From IMG/VR virus record IMGVR_UViG_3300025141_000175, positions 1 to 47,061 of that record: a stretch of 47,061 nucleotides of DNA; one strand, given 5' to 3'. The notes under the pieces are model-generated. The model did not search any database. It saw only the letters and a list, made by a program, of their open reading frames with translations, and was not told the DNA's origin. This document shows, piece by piece, positions 30,095 to 38,937 of this stretch. Both the position numbers and the translations under genes were made by a program. Origin of the DNA: a virus. Numbering within the stretch: position 1 is the first letter of the stretch; each line of letters starts with the position of its first letter.

Positions 30095-31129
30095 TTATGC
30101 CGCTTCGTAGCTGAGATTGAACCGTTGGTAGCAGGTGGCGTCGGAGACCTGGCCGACCGGGGCGTGCCGGTGGATCCAGATGAAGTAGATTTCGCCCGTC
30201 AACAGCGTCCCGATATCCAGGCCCGTCGCCAGCGTGCAGCCGGAGTCCATGGTGGCCGCCGGGGCGGTATCCTCGTCGGCGATTGTCTCGGCGTAGCCTG
30301 CGGTGGAGGAGCCGGTGGGGGCTTCCTTGGCGAGGCGAATCGGAGCGACGTGGTCGGTGGTATCTTCGGCCGCCCCGGCCGTGGCCGAAGTGCCCAACAG
30401 CCCCCGCCCCGCCGCCGCGACGGTGAGGGCTGTGGCGGTTCGCGAGTTGTAGTAGACGATCTCTTTGGTCGCCCCGGCCGCCGATTTGACGTGGGCGAAT
30501 CCCCTCTCGCCCCAATCTGCAAAGCTGCCGGTCGTCGTGATTGTGCCCGCCCCCGAGGCCCCGAGCTGTGTGCTGTTGGTGGTGACTTGCGTGCCCAGCG
30601 TAGCGACGTATGCCTTGACCGAGCTGACCGTCATGGTCGACTCGTTCTTGACGCAGATACAGCGATACTCGTCGTCGCCTGCCGAGGCTTCGGCGGAGCT
30701 GATGTTGTCGAAGCCGACCAGATTGTTGTACTCCTCCGCCAGGGAAACTGTGGCTGTGCCGCTCAGATCTGTGGCCGAAGATCTCGTCACCCGGATACAC
30801 TTCTCGGGCTCGGCCCCGTCCTCCAGAACCTTGGTCTCGCCGTTGGCAATCGTAACTGCGTCGCCCAGGGTGCCGCTCGGGGCGGTCCACTTGAGCGTAT
30901 CGACCGAGGCCGCCGCCAGGGTGCCGTCGCCGACTCCGTTGGCCCCGTTGACGTGGTTGATTGTCACGTTGGAGATCGGGCTGGTGACGGTGTTGCCCAG
31001 CTGGGTGCACTCGGTCGAACTCCGGTAGTTGCCCAGGCAAGCGTCGGGGTCGGTCTGTGCCCCGCCGTCGGAACCGGCCCCGGTCATATACATGCGGAGG
31101 CTGTCAGCTCTGGTCTTTTCGTCTGCCAT
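30095..31129 (-). CDS. Virion protein of unknown function
   Basis: A 344-residue Thr/Ala/Ser-rich protein with several Cys, typical of extracellular beta-sandwich virion proteins. It lies next to an FN3-like protein. No family is recognised. The start at 31129 is the first ATG and fits the short spacing to the gene before. Confidence 0.6.
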   Translation of the reverse strand: MADEKTRADSLRMYMTGAGSDGGAQTDPDACLGNYRSSTECTQLGNTVTSPISNVTINHVNGANGVGDGTLAAASVDTLKWTAPSGTLGDAVTIANGETKVLEDGAEPEKCIRVTRSSATDLSGTATVSLAEEYNNLVGFDNISSAEASAGDDEYRCICVKNESTMTVSSVKAYVATLGTQVTTNSTQLGASGAGTITTTGSFADWGERGFAHVKSAAGATKEIVYYNSRTATALTVAAAGRGLLGTSATAGAAEDTTDHVAPIRLAKEAPTGSSTAGYAETIADEDTAPAATMDSGCTLATGLDIGTLLTGEIYFIWIHRHAPVGQVSDATCYQRFNLSYEAA

Positions 31130-31138
31130 GATTGCTTC

Positions 31139-31675
31139 CTAGTTCGCGGAGAACGTGACCTTGTTTGTACCCGAATCCCAGGCGACCGACAAGTCGGGGG
31201 AATCGGGGTAGCGGACCATCAGAACATTGCGGGTGTCGGCGGTTCCCTCGTTGCCGTTGTCTCCGACAGGCACAACCCGGAACTGGTGGGTCGTCACGTC
31301 CTCCAGGCCCCGCGAACGCCAGAGGAAATAGCCGTCGCCGTTGTCCTTGATACGGGCCCGGGCCGTCCACACGCTCGAGACATATTCGTCGATGCGGTAG
31401 TGGTCGACCGCCGCCCCGGTCGAAGCATACCAGGCCAGCGTAACTCGGCCGGGGTGGCTTTCCATTGGGGCGGTGTCGGCGTCGTCGAAGACTTCAATGA
31501 TCGGCGTCTCGCCGGGCTCGACCGACAGGACAATCGAGCTGCCGGGGGTGGTCGCTATCAACTGGCCGTCGCGATAGACGTAGTACGTCGCCCCGGCCGC
31601 CCCGCCGCTCCAGCTGATGAGCCAGGACATGGGCCCGAGATACTGCGGCGAGTTTGTACTCATCGTGACGGTCAT
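31139..31675 (-). CDS. FN3-like tail protein
   Basis: A 178-residue protein with two beta-sandwich modules. LAWYASTGAAVDHYRIDEY followed by HQFRVVPVGDNGN resembles a fibronectin type III fold. Such domains decorate phage tails and bind cell surfaces. The ATG at 31675 overlaps the upstream stop (ATGA). Confidence 0.55.
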   Translation of the reverse strand: MTVTMSTNSPQYLGPMSWLISWSGGAAGATYYVYRDGQLIATTPGSSIVLSVEPGETPIIEVFDDADTAPMESHPGRVTLAWYASTGAAVDHYRIDEYVSSVWTARARIKDNGDGYFLWRSRGLEDVTTHQFRVVPVGDNGNEGTADTRNVLMVRYPDSPDLSVAWDSGTNKVTFSAN

Positions 31676-32064
31676 ACGATGTTGGTCTCCTGCAGCTTCC
31701 AGGTCGCCTCGACCCAATATCCGGCGGAACTCGACAGCCCCCCAACCGCAACCGCCAGGGCCGTCTTGCGGGTGACGTCGACGCCTAGCACAGCGACGTT
31801 CGTGTGCGTCTGGCTGTGTTGGTCGACGACACTCTGCAACGTCCCCACCAGGGCCTTGTACGCTGTGGCTTCCACTTCGGCCGCCGCCGCATCGTCCACG
31901 TCCACTCCCGTAAGCAGCTGGAAGATCGGGCCCCGCTGTCCGAGCAGCCGGATGGCCGACCCGTGGGCGTTGGGCCGGGTGATATCTTCGATATCTTCGG
32001 CGAGAGTCTGGAACTCGCCTTTCATCGAGATCATCGTATAGGCACCGATTGCCGGGGAAGCCAT
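31672..32064 (-). CDS. Small tail-associated protein
   Basis: A 130-residue helical/beta protein directly after the tape measure gene. By position it could be a distal tail or tail-initiator protein. No motif supports a firm name. Confidence 0.6.
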   Translation of the reverse strand: MASPAIGAYTMISMKGEFQTLAEDIEDITRPNAHGSAIRLLGQRGPIFQLLTGVDVDDAAAAEVEATAYKALVGTLQSVVDQHSQTHTNVAVLGVDVTRKTALAVAVGGLSSSAGYWVEATWKLQETNIV

Positions 32065-32067
32065 AGC

Positions 32068-34002
32068 CTACTCCACGTGCGTATTCCGCCCGGACTTGGA
32101 GGCCGCCGCCTCTTGTTTGCCCGCTGCCTTGTCCTGTTTGCCGGCAGCCTTGTCCTGTTTGCCCGCCGCCTCCCCTTGCTTGCCGGCAGCGTCGGAGAGC
32201 CCCGCAGCCGCTGCGTTGAGCTTCTCGGCGACCGCTGTCAGCTCGGCTTGGGTCTTGATGTTCTCGGACATCCAGGTCGACATCTCCTCGAACGAAATAC
32301 CTTTGCCGCCGGGGCTTTCGGGTGCGACTAGCTGGCTGGCAGTCGGGGCGAACGGTTGCACGAACTCGGCCAGCTTGCCCGCCGACGCCATGGTCTGCAT
32401 ATCCTCGAGAACCCCTTCCTTCTGCTGGTACAAGGGGCTCTGCCGGAACATCTGCACCACGGCCGCCCCGGTGTTCTCCGGGGCCGTTTCGGGCGTGTAC
32501 TCTTTGCCGGTTCGCCGGTCGAACGCCATGCCCCTCGTCTGCTGGTGGGTGCGGATGAACTCGTATGCGGTCAGGGTCGGATCCTGTTCCTTGGCCTCGG
32601 TGAAGGCCTGTGCCTCGGACTCGCCGACCTTCATGTACTTGGACTTCTTGGGACCGTATTTCGAGCCCTCTTGCTTTTGCCTCCAGGCCAGGAACCCCGA
32701 GCCTAGCAGGGACTTGGCAGCGAAGTCGCTCCGGCCGCCTTTCTGGAGGGCCTCGATGTTGGCTTCCCAGCCCTTGGATTCGGGCACGAAGTTGGACATG
32801 AACCGCTCTTGCCAGGGGGCTGTTATGAGGCCGGTTTTCTCGTCCGTCTTAGCCGCCGCCCCGATCGATCGGTAGTAGCCTAGCAGCTTCATCTGGTCGC
32901 GGGTTGTCTCGGCGGACCATTCCTCGCGGAGCGGGATCTTCTCGGCGACTTGGCCGGAGACCTTGGCGAACTCGGCGTAGCGGGCCGTGGGGTCTTTGAA
33001 CTTCTCCTTGAGCCGGTTGCCGACCACTGCCGGGTCGACGCTCGTCACGTCCTCGATGGATTGCTTAATCTGCTCGAGGTTCCGCAACAGCCCCGAGCCT
33101 ACAACGAAGTTTTCCGTCCCGAGCAGCTTCTGCAGGAACAGCGGATCCTTGGCAGCCACAGCCTTGAGCTGGGTCAGCATGCTCATCAGATTGCCCTGCT
33201 CGATGATGCCCTTGCCCGCCGCCTCGTTCATCTTCAGGAACACGTTGCCCAGCGACGTGTAGGACTTCTGGTTCTTGCCGCCCACGTCCAAAGCAACCTT
33301 CATCGCCCCGGCGACCTCGTCCAGAGAGAGCTTGAGCGGGGTGGCTTTTGCGGCCGCCTCGGCAAGCCGGTCGGCCATCTCGCCCATGTCTGTGTCGGCG
33401 GCATCGGCCATGAAGCCGAGCTTGCTGTACATCTGTGTGACGCTGTCGAGCTGGTCTCCGTAGAGCCGCCAGCCCTTGATGCCGAGCTTGATGTTGGCCC
33501 CGAGCTCGCCGCCGAACAGGGCGGTGATGCGTAGAGCCTCGACGAGCAGCTCGTCCCGGAGGGCGTCGCTGGCTTCGCTGAAACCAGACTTCAGCCGGAA
33601 GGCCCCTTGGGCTATCTCGGTAACGGAAATGCCCCAAGCATTCGACAGCTCTTTGACCATCTCCCGCACCTTGGGCTGGTCCATGACGTTGTCGCCGAGC
33701 GAAACGAGTTGCTTGATATCCTGCTCGAACCCGAACGTGGCTTGCCGACTCTTGTCGACTTCCTGCAGGTAGCGTTGGAGGCCCTGCTGGAACACGCCTT
33801 TCATCGCACTGAATCCCACCAGGCCGCCGAACGCCCCGGCCGCCTTGGCGCCGATGTTCTTCATCATCCGCTCGAACTGCTTGCCCTTTTTGGTGTAGCG
33901 GTCGAGGCCCCGCTCGCCTTTCTTTTGGGCCTGCACGACCTTGAGAAATGCACCAACAGCCTTGGCTGATTCGGCGTCGAGAATGAACTTGACATCTGCC
34001 AC
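32068..34002 (-). CDS. Tape measure protein
   Basis: A 644-residue protein, long and almost fully helical, with the hydrophobic middle segment KAAGAFGGLVGFSAMKG near residue 50, and a repeated heptad-like tail (AAGKQ.. units: GKQGEAAGKQDKAAGKQDKA). It is the longest gene of the tail module and lies after the tail tube candidate, as expected. If the usual ~0.15 nm per residue holds, the tail would be near 95 nm. Part may be cleaved or carry membrane-penetrating segments, but none is clear. Confidence 0.85.
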   Translation of the reverse strand: MADVKFILDAESAKAVGAFLKVVQAQKKGERGLDRYTKKGKQFERMMKNIGAKAAGAFGGLVGFSAMKGVFQQGLQRYLQEVDKSRQATFGFEQDIKQLVSLGDNVMDQPKVREMVKELSNAWGISVTEIAQGAFRLKSGFSEASDALRDELLVEALRITALFGGELGANIKLGIKGWRLYGDQLDSVTQMYSKLGFMADAADTDMGEMADRLAEAAAKATPLKLSLDEVAGAMKVALDVGGKNQKSYTSLGNVFLKMNEAAGKGIIEQGNLMSMLTQLKAVAAKDPLFLQKLLGTENFVVGSGLLRNLEQIKQSIEDVTSVDPAVVGNRLKEKFKDPTARYAEFAKVSGQVAEKIPLREEWSAETTRDQMKLLGYYRSIGAAAKTDEKTGLITAPWQERFMSNFVPESKGWEANIEALQKGGRSDFAAKSLLGSGFLAWRQKQEGSKYGPKKSKYMKVGESEAQAFTEAKEQDPTLTAYEFIRTHQQTRGMAFDRRTGKEYTPETAPENTGAAVVQMFRQSPLYQQKEGVLEDMQTMASAGKLAEFVQPFAPTASQLVAPESPGGKGISFEEMSTWMSENIKTQAELTAVAEKLNAAAAGLSDAAGKQGEAAGKQDKAAGKQDKAAGKQEAAASKSGRNTHVE

Positions 34003-34004
34003 AG

Positions 34005-34871
34005 CTAGTCGCCTCTCTTATCGTTGTTCACTTGCGAAGAGCCAGAGATCGACCCAATCGGGTTCGTAGCCGGGGGGCCCGAGCCCGCTACGCCAGAGCT
34101 TGTACCGGAGCCAGCGGGGGTGTCGGCAGGGGCGTTTTTTTTTGAGGCCTCCGCCATGACCTTGCCCAGCTCGAATATCAGCGGGAGGTCAATCATCGCC
34201 CCAACTACGTCGTGGACGTTATCGGTATTCAACAGCTTCAACACCGATATCTCCCAGCGTGTCACCCGGTAGTTCAGGGCCAGGGCCCCGGTGGCGATAT
34301 TGAACCAGTCCTCTTGCTTGGTCAGGGGCCCGGGGGTCGCCTCGAATGTGCCGGGGGTTGCGTTGGATTCTTCTTCGGCCTGGTCGGCTTGATGACGGAA
34401 CTGCCGCCAGGCCCGCTCGGCGGAACTGCAGATACTTTGGTATCCTGGAAGGGGCTCTTGCACCAGCTCCCCTTCCGCGTTCAACACCAGGGCCTGCGGC
34501 AGCAAGGTTCCGTACGATATCGACCGGACCAGAGGCACCAGCCAGTTGTTGCCGTCCGCCAGCTCAATTTCGTGCCCGGCGACCCGCTTGTCTCGCAGGA
34601 GTTGCTCGGGCCCGGGGGGCCGCCCCCGCCAATAGCCGATCCAAAATCGGCCGCCGTCGCACTTGTCCCAGGCCTGCTCGTCGGCAACGTATTTGAAGGG
34701 GTCTTGGTCGCCGGGCCGGGTGGCCGCAGCCAACACCCCCCGCCCCCCGTCCGGACCCAACACGCCCCGCCCCTTGCGGGTCTCGCCTAGAGCATACCCG
34801 AGCCCCGCAGCGGATATCGCTTCGGGGCTCAGGCCTTGCACGTTCGGTAGGTAGTAGAGCAAATCGCCCAT
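34005..34871 (-). CDS. Tail protein in the chaperone position
   Basis: A 288-residue protein between the tail tube and tape measure genes, where siphoviruses encode tail assembly chaperones. The fold is mixed (YYLPNVQGLSPEAISAAGLG...), with a disordered Gly/Ser/Pro-rich C-terminus. It is in the same frame as the 59-codon gene upstream, only TAA-CCA-ACT apart. Whether it is the second part of a chaperone pair is unknown. Confidence 0.5.
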   Translation of the reverse strand: MGDLLYYLPNVQGLSPEAISAAGLGYALGETRKGRGVLGPDGGRGVLAAATRPGDQDPFKYVADEQAWDKCDGGRFWIGYWRGRPPGPEQLLRDKRVAGHEIELADGNNWLVPLVRSISYGTLLPQALVLNAEGELVQEPLPGYQSICSSAERAWRQFRHQADQAEEESNATPGTFEATPGPLTKQEDWFNIATGALALNYRVTRWEISVLKLLNTDNVHDVVGAMIDLPLIFELGKVMAEASKKNAPADTPAGSGTSSGVAGSGPPATNPIGSISGSSQVNNDKRGD

Positions 34872-34877
34872 AGTTGG

Positions 34878-35057
34878 TTACTTGCCCTCCCCCCGGGGGG
34901 CCGTTGCCTTGACGCTGGCCATGCCTTCCGCGATTGCGTTCAGGGCCTTGTTGGGGTCGGCGAAGCTGGTGGTCAGCTCGGCGACAACCTCGCCCGTTTT
35001 GACCTTCTTTCCGTCGACCGTCAAGTCGCGGTTCGCTACATAAGTCGTCTTGCCCAT
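34878..35057 (-). CDS. 59-residue protein between tail tube and tape measure
   Basis: Reads MGKTTYVANRDLTVDGKKVK at the start and ends at TAA (34878-34880). AAAGGAA lies about 8 bases upstream of the ATG at 35057. By position it may be the short tail assembly chaperone (gpG-like). It is short and charged. Family not recognised. Confidence 0.65.
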   Translation of the reverse strand: MGKTTYVANRDLTVDGKKVKTGEVVAELTTSFADPNKALNAIAEGMASVKATAPRGEGK

Positions 35058-35093
35058 GTGACTGGTTCCTTTGCTGTTGTGCCGCCCCCGCCG

Positions 35094-36002
35094 CTAGGCG
35101 ATTGCTGCTGTTGTGTCGATTGCGACGATATCGTTCGTGCCGTCGTAGGTCGGGCGAATCTCGATGGTGGCGGTGGCTTCGCCTTCTTGGCTGCCTTCGC
35201 CTTGGACTACCTTGACACGGCCCTCGTCGATGGTGAAGCTGATGTTTGTGGAGGTGCCGTCGGGGACGTTGACGCCTCCGGCCGCCTTGTGGCGGAGCCA
35301 GACGATGTCGCTGGTGACCGCCGACCCTGCCGCCGTGAGACTCGCCATGGCCGCCTCCACGTCGGTACAGGTCAGCGAGAGCACGGGCTGCCGCTGGTCG
35401 ACGCCACAGAACACGGGGTACACGTGGCCGTCGGTCGCGAGCTGCAGGGGCTGCAACCCGAAGTCCAGCGACCAGTCGGTAATGCCGTCGATGAAGGTCG
35501 ACGTATGCTTGTACGGGCCGAGCGTGTATATCTCGGTGATAGCTGGGCTGCCGTCGAGAGTCTGGCTGGCGGTATAGGCGACCGGAGCCAGAATGCCGTT
35601 CGAAGATCGCAACAGCATACGGTATCGGATCGTAGCCGGTTGGCCCTGCGAGGCCTGGATCGAGAGAGGCAAAAGCAACCCTTTGCTGGCTTCCATCTTG
35701 TAGTGGCTACTCGCCCCCGCCCGGGTGCCGCCTTGGCCGATCTTTTGCCAATACATGGTCGCCGCCGCCGCTACTGCGTAGCCGTCGATTCCGCAATAGC
35801 CCAGGGCCGTGGCAACCTGTGTCGTCTCGAATTCGAACACCGGCATCTGTTGCATCATAGCCACGAACTCGGGGTCGACCGCCCCGTCCGAGGCTACTAC
35901 GATCTCCTCGTCCTGGGGCTGGTGGGAGAACGATTGGATGCCGGCAATGGTCCCGGCCGCGATTTGCACTGCGTAGAGTTTGTATGCTGCAGAGAGAGAC
36001 AT
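35094..36002 (-). CDS. Putative major tail tube protein
   Basis: A 302-residue, beta-rich protein upstream of the presumed chaperone and tape measure genes. Its N-terminus (MSLSAAYKLYAVQIAAGTIA) and length suit a tail tube protein, and its position (after connector genes) matches lambda gpV. The C-terminal 60 residues hold a beta-strand rich domain (STNISFTIDEGRVKVVQG). Identification is mainly positional. Confidence 0.6.
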   Translation of the reverse strand: MSLSAAYKLYAVQIAAGTIAGIQSFSHQPQDEEIVVASDGAVDPEFVAMMQQMPVFEFETTQVATALGYCGIDGYAVAAAATMYWQKIGQGGTRAGASSHYKMEASKGLLLPLSIQASQGQPATIRYRMLLRSSNGILAPVAYTASQTLDGSPAITEIYTLGPYKHTSTFIDGITDWSLDFGLQPLQLATDGHVYPVFCGVDQRQPVLSLTCTDVEAAMASLTAAGSAVTSDIVWLRHKAAGGVNVPDGTSTNISFTIDEGRVKVVQGEGSQEGEATATIEIRPTYDGTNDIVAIDTTAAIA

Positions 36003-36013
36003 GGCTTGGTCCT

Positions 36014-36547
36014 TTATGCCGCCTTGCGGGTGCGATTCTTCCGGACTCGATTAAGGTGCCCGGTCACGAGTTGGTGGTGCTTTTTGCCAAGGTCTCGGAC
36101 CTCGGTGATGGTGGTCGCGGTCAGCTCCGCAGCCTTGTCGGGCTGGTCTAGATCCTTGCGGTATGCGTAGAAATATCGGGGCAAGCTCATTATCCCTGTG
36201 CCACGCTTCGAGCTGGCGCGGACCTTCAGCATCTGCCGGGCCTGCCGCTCGGAGTCGCCCGACCAAACCAGGGGCCGGGTGTGGCCTTGCTCCCACTTCT
36301 TCCGCCAGAAGTAGAGATGGGAGGACCGGACCTTGCCGTCCTTGGAGACGAAAGTCGGGGCCTTGCTTTGGCCCGCCCGGGGTTGGTACTTATACTTCCG
36401 CTGGGCCCGCTTTTGGAAGTGGCCCGGCATCCACTTGCTGTGCCATCTCTTGACGGCCCCGGCGTTCGCATACTTCACTGCGGCACGCAGGGCCTTGGCT
36501 GTGTCGAGGGGGCTGCGGGTGTATTGTATTGTGCCTCGAAGCATCAT
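36014..36547 (-). CDS. Basic head-tail connector / tail completion protein
   Basis: A 177-residue, very basic protein (KRWHSKWMPGHFQKRAQRKY; HLNRVRKNRTRKAA). Order and charge suit a gpZ-like or HK97-gp10-like tail completion protein. The start at 36547 overlaps the upstream stop as ATGA; a TTG at 36556 and an ATG at 36544 are alternatives. Confidence 0.55.
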   Translation of the reverse strand: MMLRGTIQYTRSPLDTAKALRAAVKYANAGAVKRWHSKWMPGHFQKRAQRKYKYQPRAGQSKAPTFVSKDGKVRSSHLYFWRKKWEQGHTRPLVWSGDSERQARQMLKVRASSKRGTGIMSLPRYFYAYRKDLDQPDKAAELTATTITEVRDLGKKHHQLVTGHLNRVRKNRTRKAA

Positions 36548-37101
36548 ATCCCCCAACTGAGAACAAGAATAGCACGGAAGAAGTCGCCTTGCAGGGCTCG
36601 CACGTCTGGCAAGCTGCGTTCCGGCCCCTCGTACAGCTCGATCCTGTTCACGTTCAGGTAGTTTGGGTTGCTGGCAACCGTGATTGTGCCCTCTGTCCCA
36701 GCCAGCGTAGCCATCTCTTCGACGACTGCTCCCAGGTTGTTTCCGAACTTGATTGCAGCCTCGGCCGCATCGTCCACGTCACCCACGGCAACGTCGGCCT
36801 CGATCATCACGAGAATCTTGCCGTCCTCGTCGAAACCGAACGGGCCGCCGCCGCTGGTCTTGGTTTTGCTGAAGCCGCCGTCGTCGGTGCCCACGATCGC
36901 GAACGGCCGGTATCCTTGTAGCTCGGCCATGGTGTAGCGGGCTTTGTTGGCCGGTTTCGGCAGGCCCTCGACGTAGATTTCGCCCATGGCCGCCGTGGCG
37001 TTGGCGGAGCCGGTCCAGGAGATCCAAGTCGCGGAATTGGCTAGCAGCACTTTCGCACGCTGCCTGGCCAGTGAAATAGGACCGGACGGGGCGGTTGGCA
37101 T
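36544..37101 (-). CDS. Minor head-tail protein, possible tail terminator
   Basis: A 185-residue alpha/beta protein, placed where lambda-like phages encode gpU or gpZ. The final strands (NYLNVNRIELYEGPERSLPD) are typical of terminator-ring folds, but this is a loose visual match. The ATG at 37101 has AGGAGG about 12 bases upstream. Confidence 0.5.
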   Translation of the reverse strand: MPTAPSGPISLARQRAKVLLANSATWISWTGSANATAAMGEIYVEGLPKPANKARYTMAELQGYRPFAIVGTDDGGFSKTKTSGGGPFGFDEDGKILVMIEADVAVGDVDDAAEAAIKFGNNLGAVVEEMATLAGTEGTITVASNPNYLNVNRIELYEGPERSLPDVRALQGDFFRAILVLSWGI

Positions 37102-37102
37102 G

Positions 37103-37453
37103 CTACTTCTTAACCTCCTTGAATACGTCGTCCAGACGGCCCCGGATATAGGCTATGTCGTCCTTGATATCCTCGTGGTCGGCCTGGTTGCGGGCGAAGC
37201 CGCTATCGACGCTCATCTCGCACTTTTCCAGCCTGCCGTAGATGGCCTTGTCCTCGACCCGCAGCTCGCCGATGGCTTCCTTGTGAAGCTCCAGAACATC
37301 GGCGTGAGAGGAACTCGTTTCCGCCAGGCCAGAGAGGGTTTCGCGGTCTTGGCCGAACACAATCAAGGCACTCGCCGTGACTAACACAACGGCCGTAATG
37401 GCCGCTGTCGTGCTCAGGATTTTCCATACGCTTGTGGAGGGCTTTGCGGTCAT
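37103..37453 (-). CDS. Single-pass membrane protein with coiled coil
   Basis: A 116-residue protein. Residues ~14-34 (TTAAITAVVLVTASALIVFG) are a membrane segment near the N-terminus, followed by a long charged coiled coil (to the end, KEVKK). This is the topology of i-spanins and of some coiled-coil membrane proteins. It is odd inside the connector genes. It is coupled by ATGA to the gene before it and separated by 1 bp from the next. Confidence 0.6.
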   Translation of the reverse strand: MTAKPSTSVWKILSTTAAITAVVLVTASALIVFGQDRETLSGLAETSSSHADVLELHKEAIGELRVEDKAIYGRLEKCEMSVDSGFARNQADHEDIKDDIAYIRGRLDDVFKEVKK

Positions 37454-37815
37454 ATCGCACCCCTATACTCCGGTCGGGTAGCCTCGGCCCGCCCGATTCT
37501 TGTAATTATCAAAACAGCCAACCCCCCGCTCGCCGGGCCGAGCGATTCCACTTCCCACTTCTCGGAAGTCGCGTCCACTGTCACTTGGTCTTGGTTGGTC
37601 CTTGTCGCTACGTCTGCAGTCTGCACTTGCAACTGTGCCCGCCGGTTGCCCGTCAGGCCGCCCCCGCCGGGGGTCTCGTTTTCGGATTCCTCGGTCAGGA
37701 TTCCGGCCGTGCTGATGTCGCTGGCGTTGGCTGGGTGATAGGTCACAGCCTGCCCAAACCGAGCGACCAGAGCGGGGGTTGCTTTATCGGCGAACTCCGT
37801 ATCAAACACAGACAT
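37450..37815 (-). CDS. Head-tail joining protein, gpFII-like
   Basis: A 121-residue protein after the major capsid gene, the position of lambda gpFII. The N-terminal stretch (FADKATPALVARFGQAVTYH) and strand content match head-tail joining proteins of this type. The ATG at 37815 has AAAGGCG 7 bases upstream. The longer upstream frame overlaps the capsid gene end and is not favoured. Confidence 0.6.
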   Translation of the reverse strand: MSVFDTEFADKATPALVARFGQAVTYHPANASDISTAGILTEESENETPGGGGLTGNRRAQLQVQTADVATRTNQDQVTVDATSEKWEVESLGPASGGLAVLIITRIGRAEATRPEYRGAI

Positions 37816-37886
37816 AGACAACGCCTTTCGCGGGCCTTGCCGTGGGCTGGCTGCAACCCGAAAGCTACAGCCAGCCCTGGCCGGGC

Positions 37887-38867
37887 CTAGGTGGTGGCGT
37901 TGCTGAGCAGGTGCCCGCACTCGGTGTACGAGATGATCTCGTCAACGTCGTGCCGGTAGCGGACCACGTCGCCGCGAATGCTCTCGTCTCGATACGTCTC
38001 GAGCGTGCCGCCGATTGACGAGCCGTCCTCGCCCCAATGGAAGGTCCGCCCAAGGCCGGGCTCCTTCATGTCGTTGGAAGTGGCGATACGGGCGACCATG
38101 ATATACTCGTCCGACCAGATCGAGCTCAGGCTCGAGGCCTGGCCCTCGTTGGCGGTGTTCTTGGCGGAGCCAGCGACGATGATTCGGTCCACGTCGAAGC
38201 ACATAGCCATCTGTGCTTCGGTGATGTCCGAGGCGACCTCGCTCTTGCCCGCACCAGCCGACGCGACGTTGTCCTTGATGTCGTCGCAGGCCCGGCCGTT
38301 GTTGAACACCTTGCGGTTCATGATCACGACGTTCGGCCACATCCCGCACAGATCCCAGACAGCCTGCTTGGCGGCCCGGATATCGGCAATGGGTGTGGCG
38401 TTGGAGGTGTCGTCCCACTCGTTGGTGATGGCCGTGGTGAGGGTGCCGCCGGTCCAGGTGGACGTATTAAAAACGGCCGCCGCCGCCCGGATCTCAGCGT
38501 TCCGCAGGACGAAGTCCTGGGCCCGGGCCGCCGAGATAACCTCGGCGTCAAAATACTCGGCGTAGAGGCTCGCTTCGCGGTCGTCGATGGGCTCTTCCCA
38601 GCCATGCTCCTCGGTGGCGAAGCTGGCGTCGGCGAACTTCCAGTTGCCGCGAGCGTAGCCGCTGCCGGGGGCCCGGCGAGTCTCGGGGCTCTGGAGGAGT
38701 TGCTCGATCGGGATGAGGCCGTACTTGCCTGAGGACTTGGCGACCTCGATGACGGGAAGCACCTGTTGGGCAATGAATCCTTGCCGGTCCTGGGCCAGCT
38801 CGAATTCCATGAGGCTGGCAGCCAGCTCCGGCCGCAGCGTTGCAAGACTTGCACTTGGTGAAGGCAT
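37887..38867 (-). CDS. Major capsid protein
   Basis: A 326-residue protein following the decoration gene, in the place of lambda gpE. It has strongly mixed alpha/beta composition with typical capsid segments: WDLCGMWPNVVIMNRKVFNN, SSIWSDEYIMVARIA and TFHWGEDGSSIGG. The start at 38867 has GGAG 8 bases upstream. Confidence 0.88.
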   Translation of the reverse strand: MPSPSASLATLRPELAASLMEFELAQDRQGFIAQQVLPVIEVAKSSGKYGLIPIEQLLQSPETRRAPGSGYARGNWKFADASFATEEHGWEEPIDDREASLYAEYFDAEVISAARAQDFVLRNAEIRAAAAVFNTSTWTGGTLTTAITNEWDDTSNATPIADIRAAKQAVWDLCGMWPNVVIMNRKVFNNGRACDDIKDNVASAGAGKSEVASDITEAQMAMCFDVDRIIVAGSAKNTANEGQASSLSSIWSDEYIMVARIATSNDMKEPGLGRTFHWGEDGSSIGGTLETYRDESIRGDVVRYRHDVDEIISYTECGHLLSNATT

Positions 38868-38911
38868 TGTTGTTCTCCAAAGGTCAGGGGGTTTCGTTAT
38901 TCCTTGTCACG

Positions 38912-38927
38912 CCAGCACGAAAGCTGG
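38912..38927 (-). other. CCAGC hairpin between decoration and capsid genes
   Basis: The minus strand folds CCAGC-TTTCGT-GCTGG, a 5 bp stem. The gap 39868-39881 carries the same stem around another loop. These may be processing or stabilising structures for the messages of the abundant head proteins. Confidence 0.5.
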
Positions 38928-38937
38928 AGCTGGGGGT

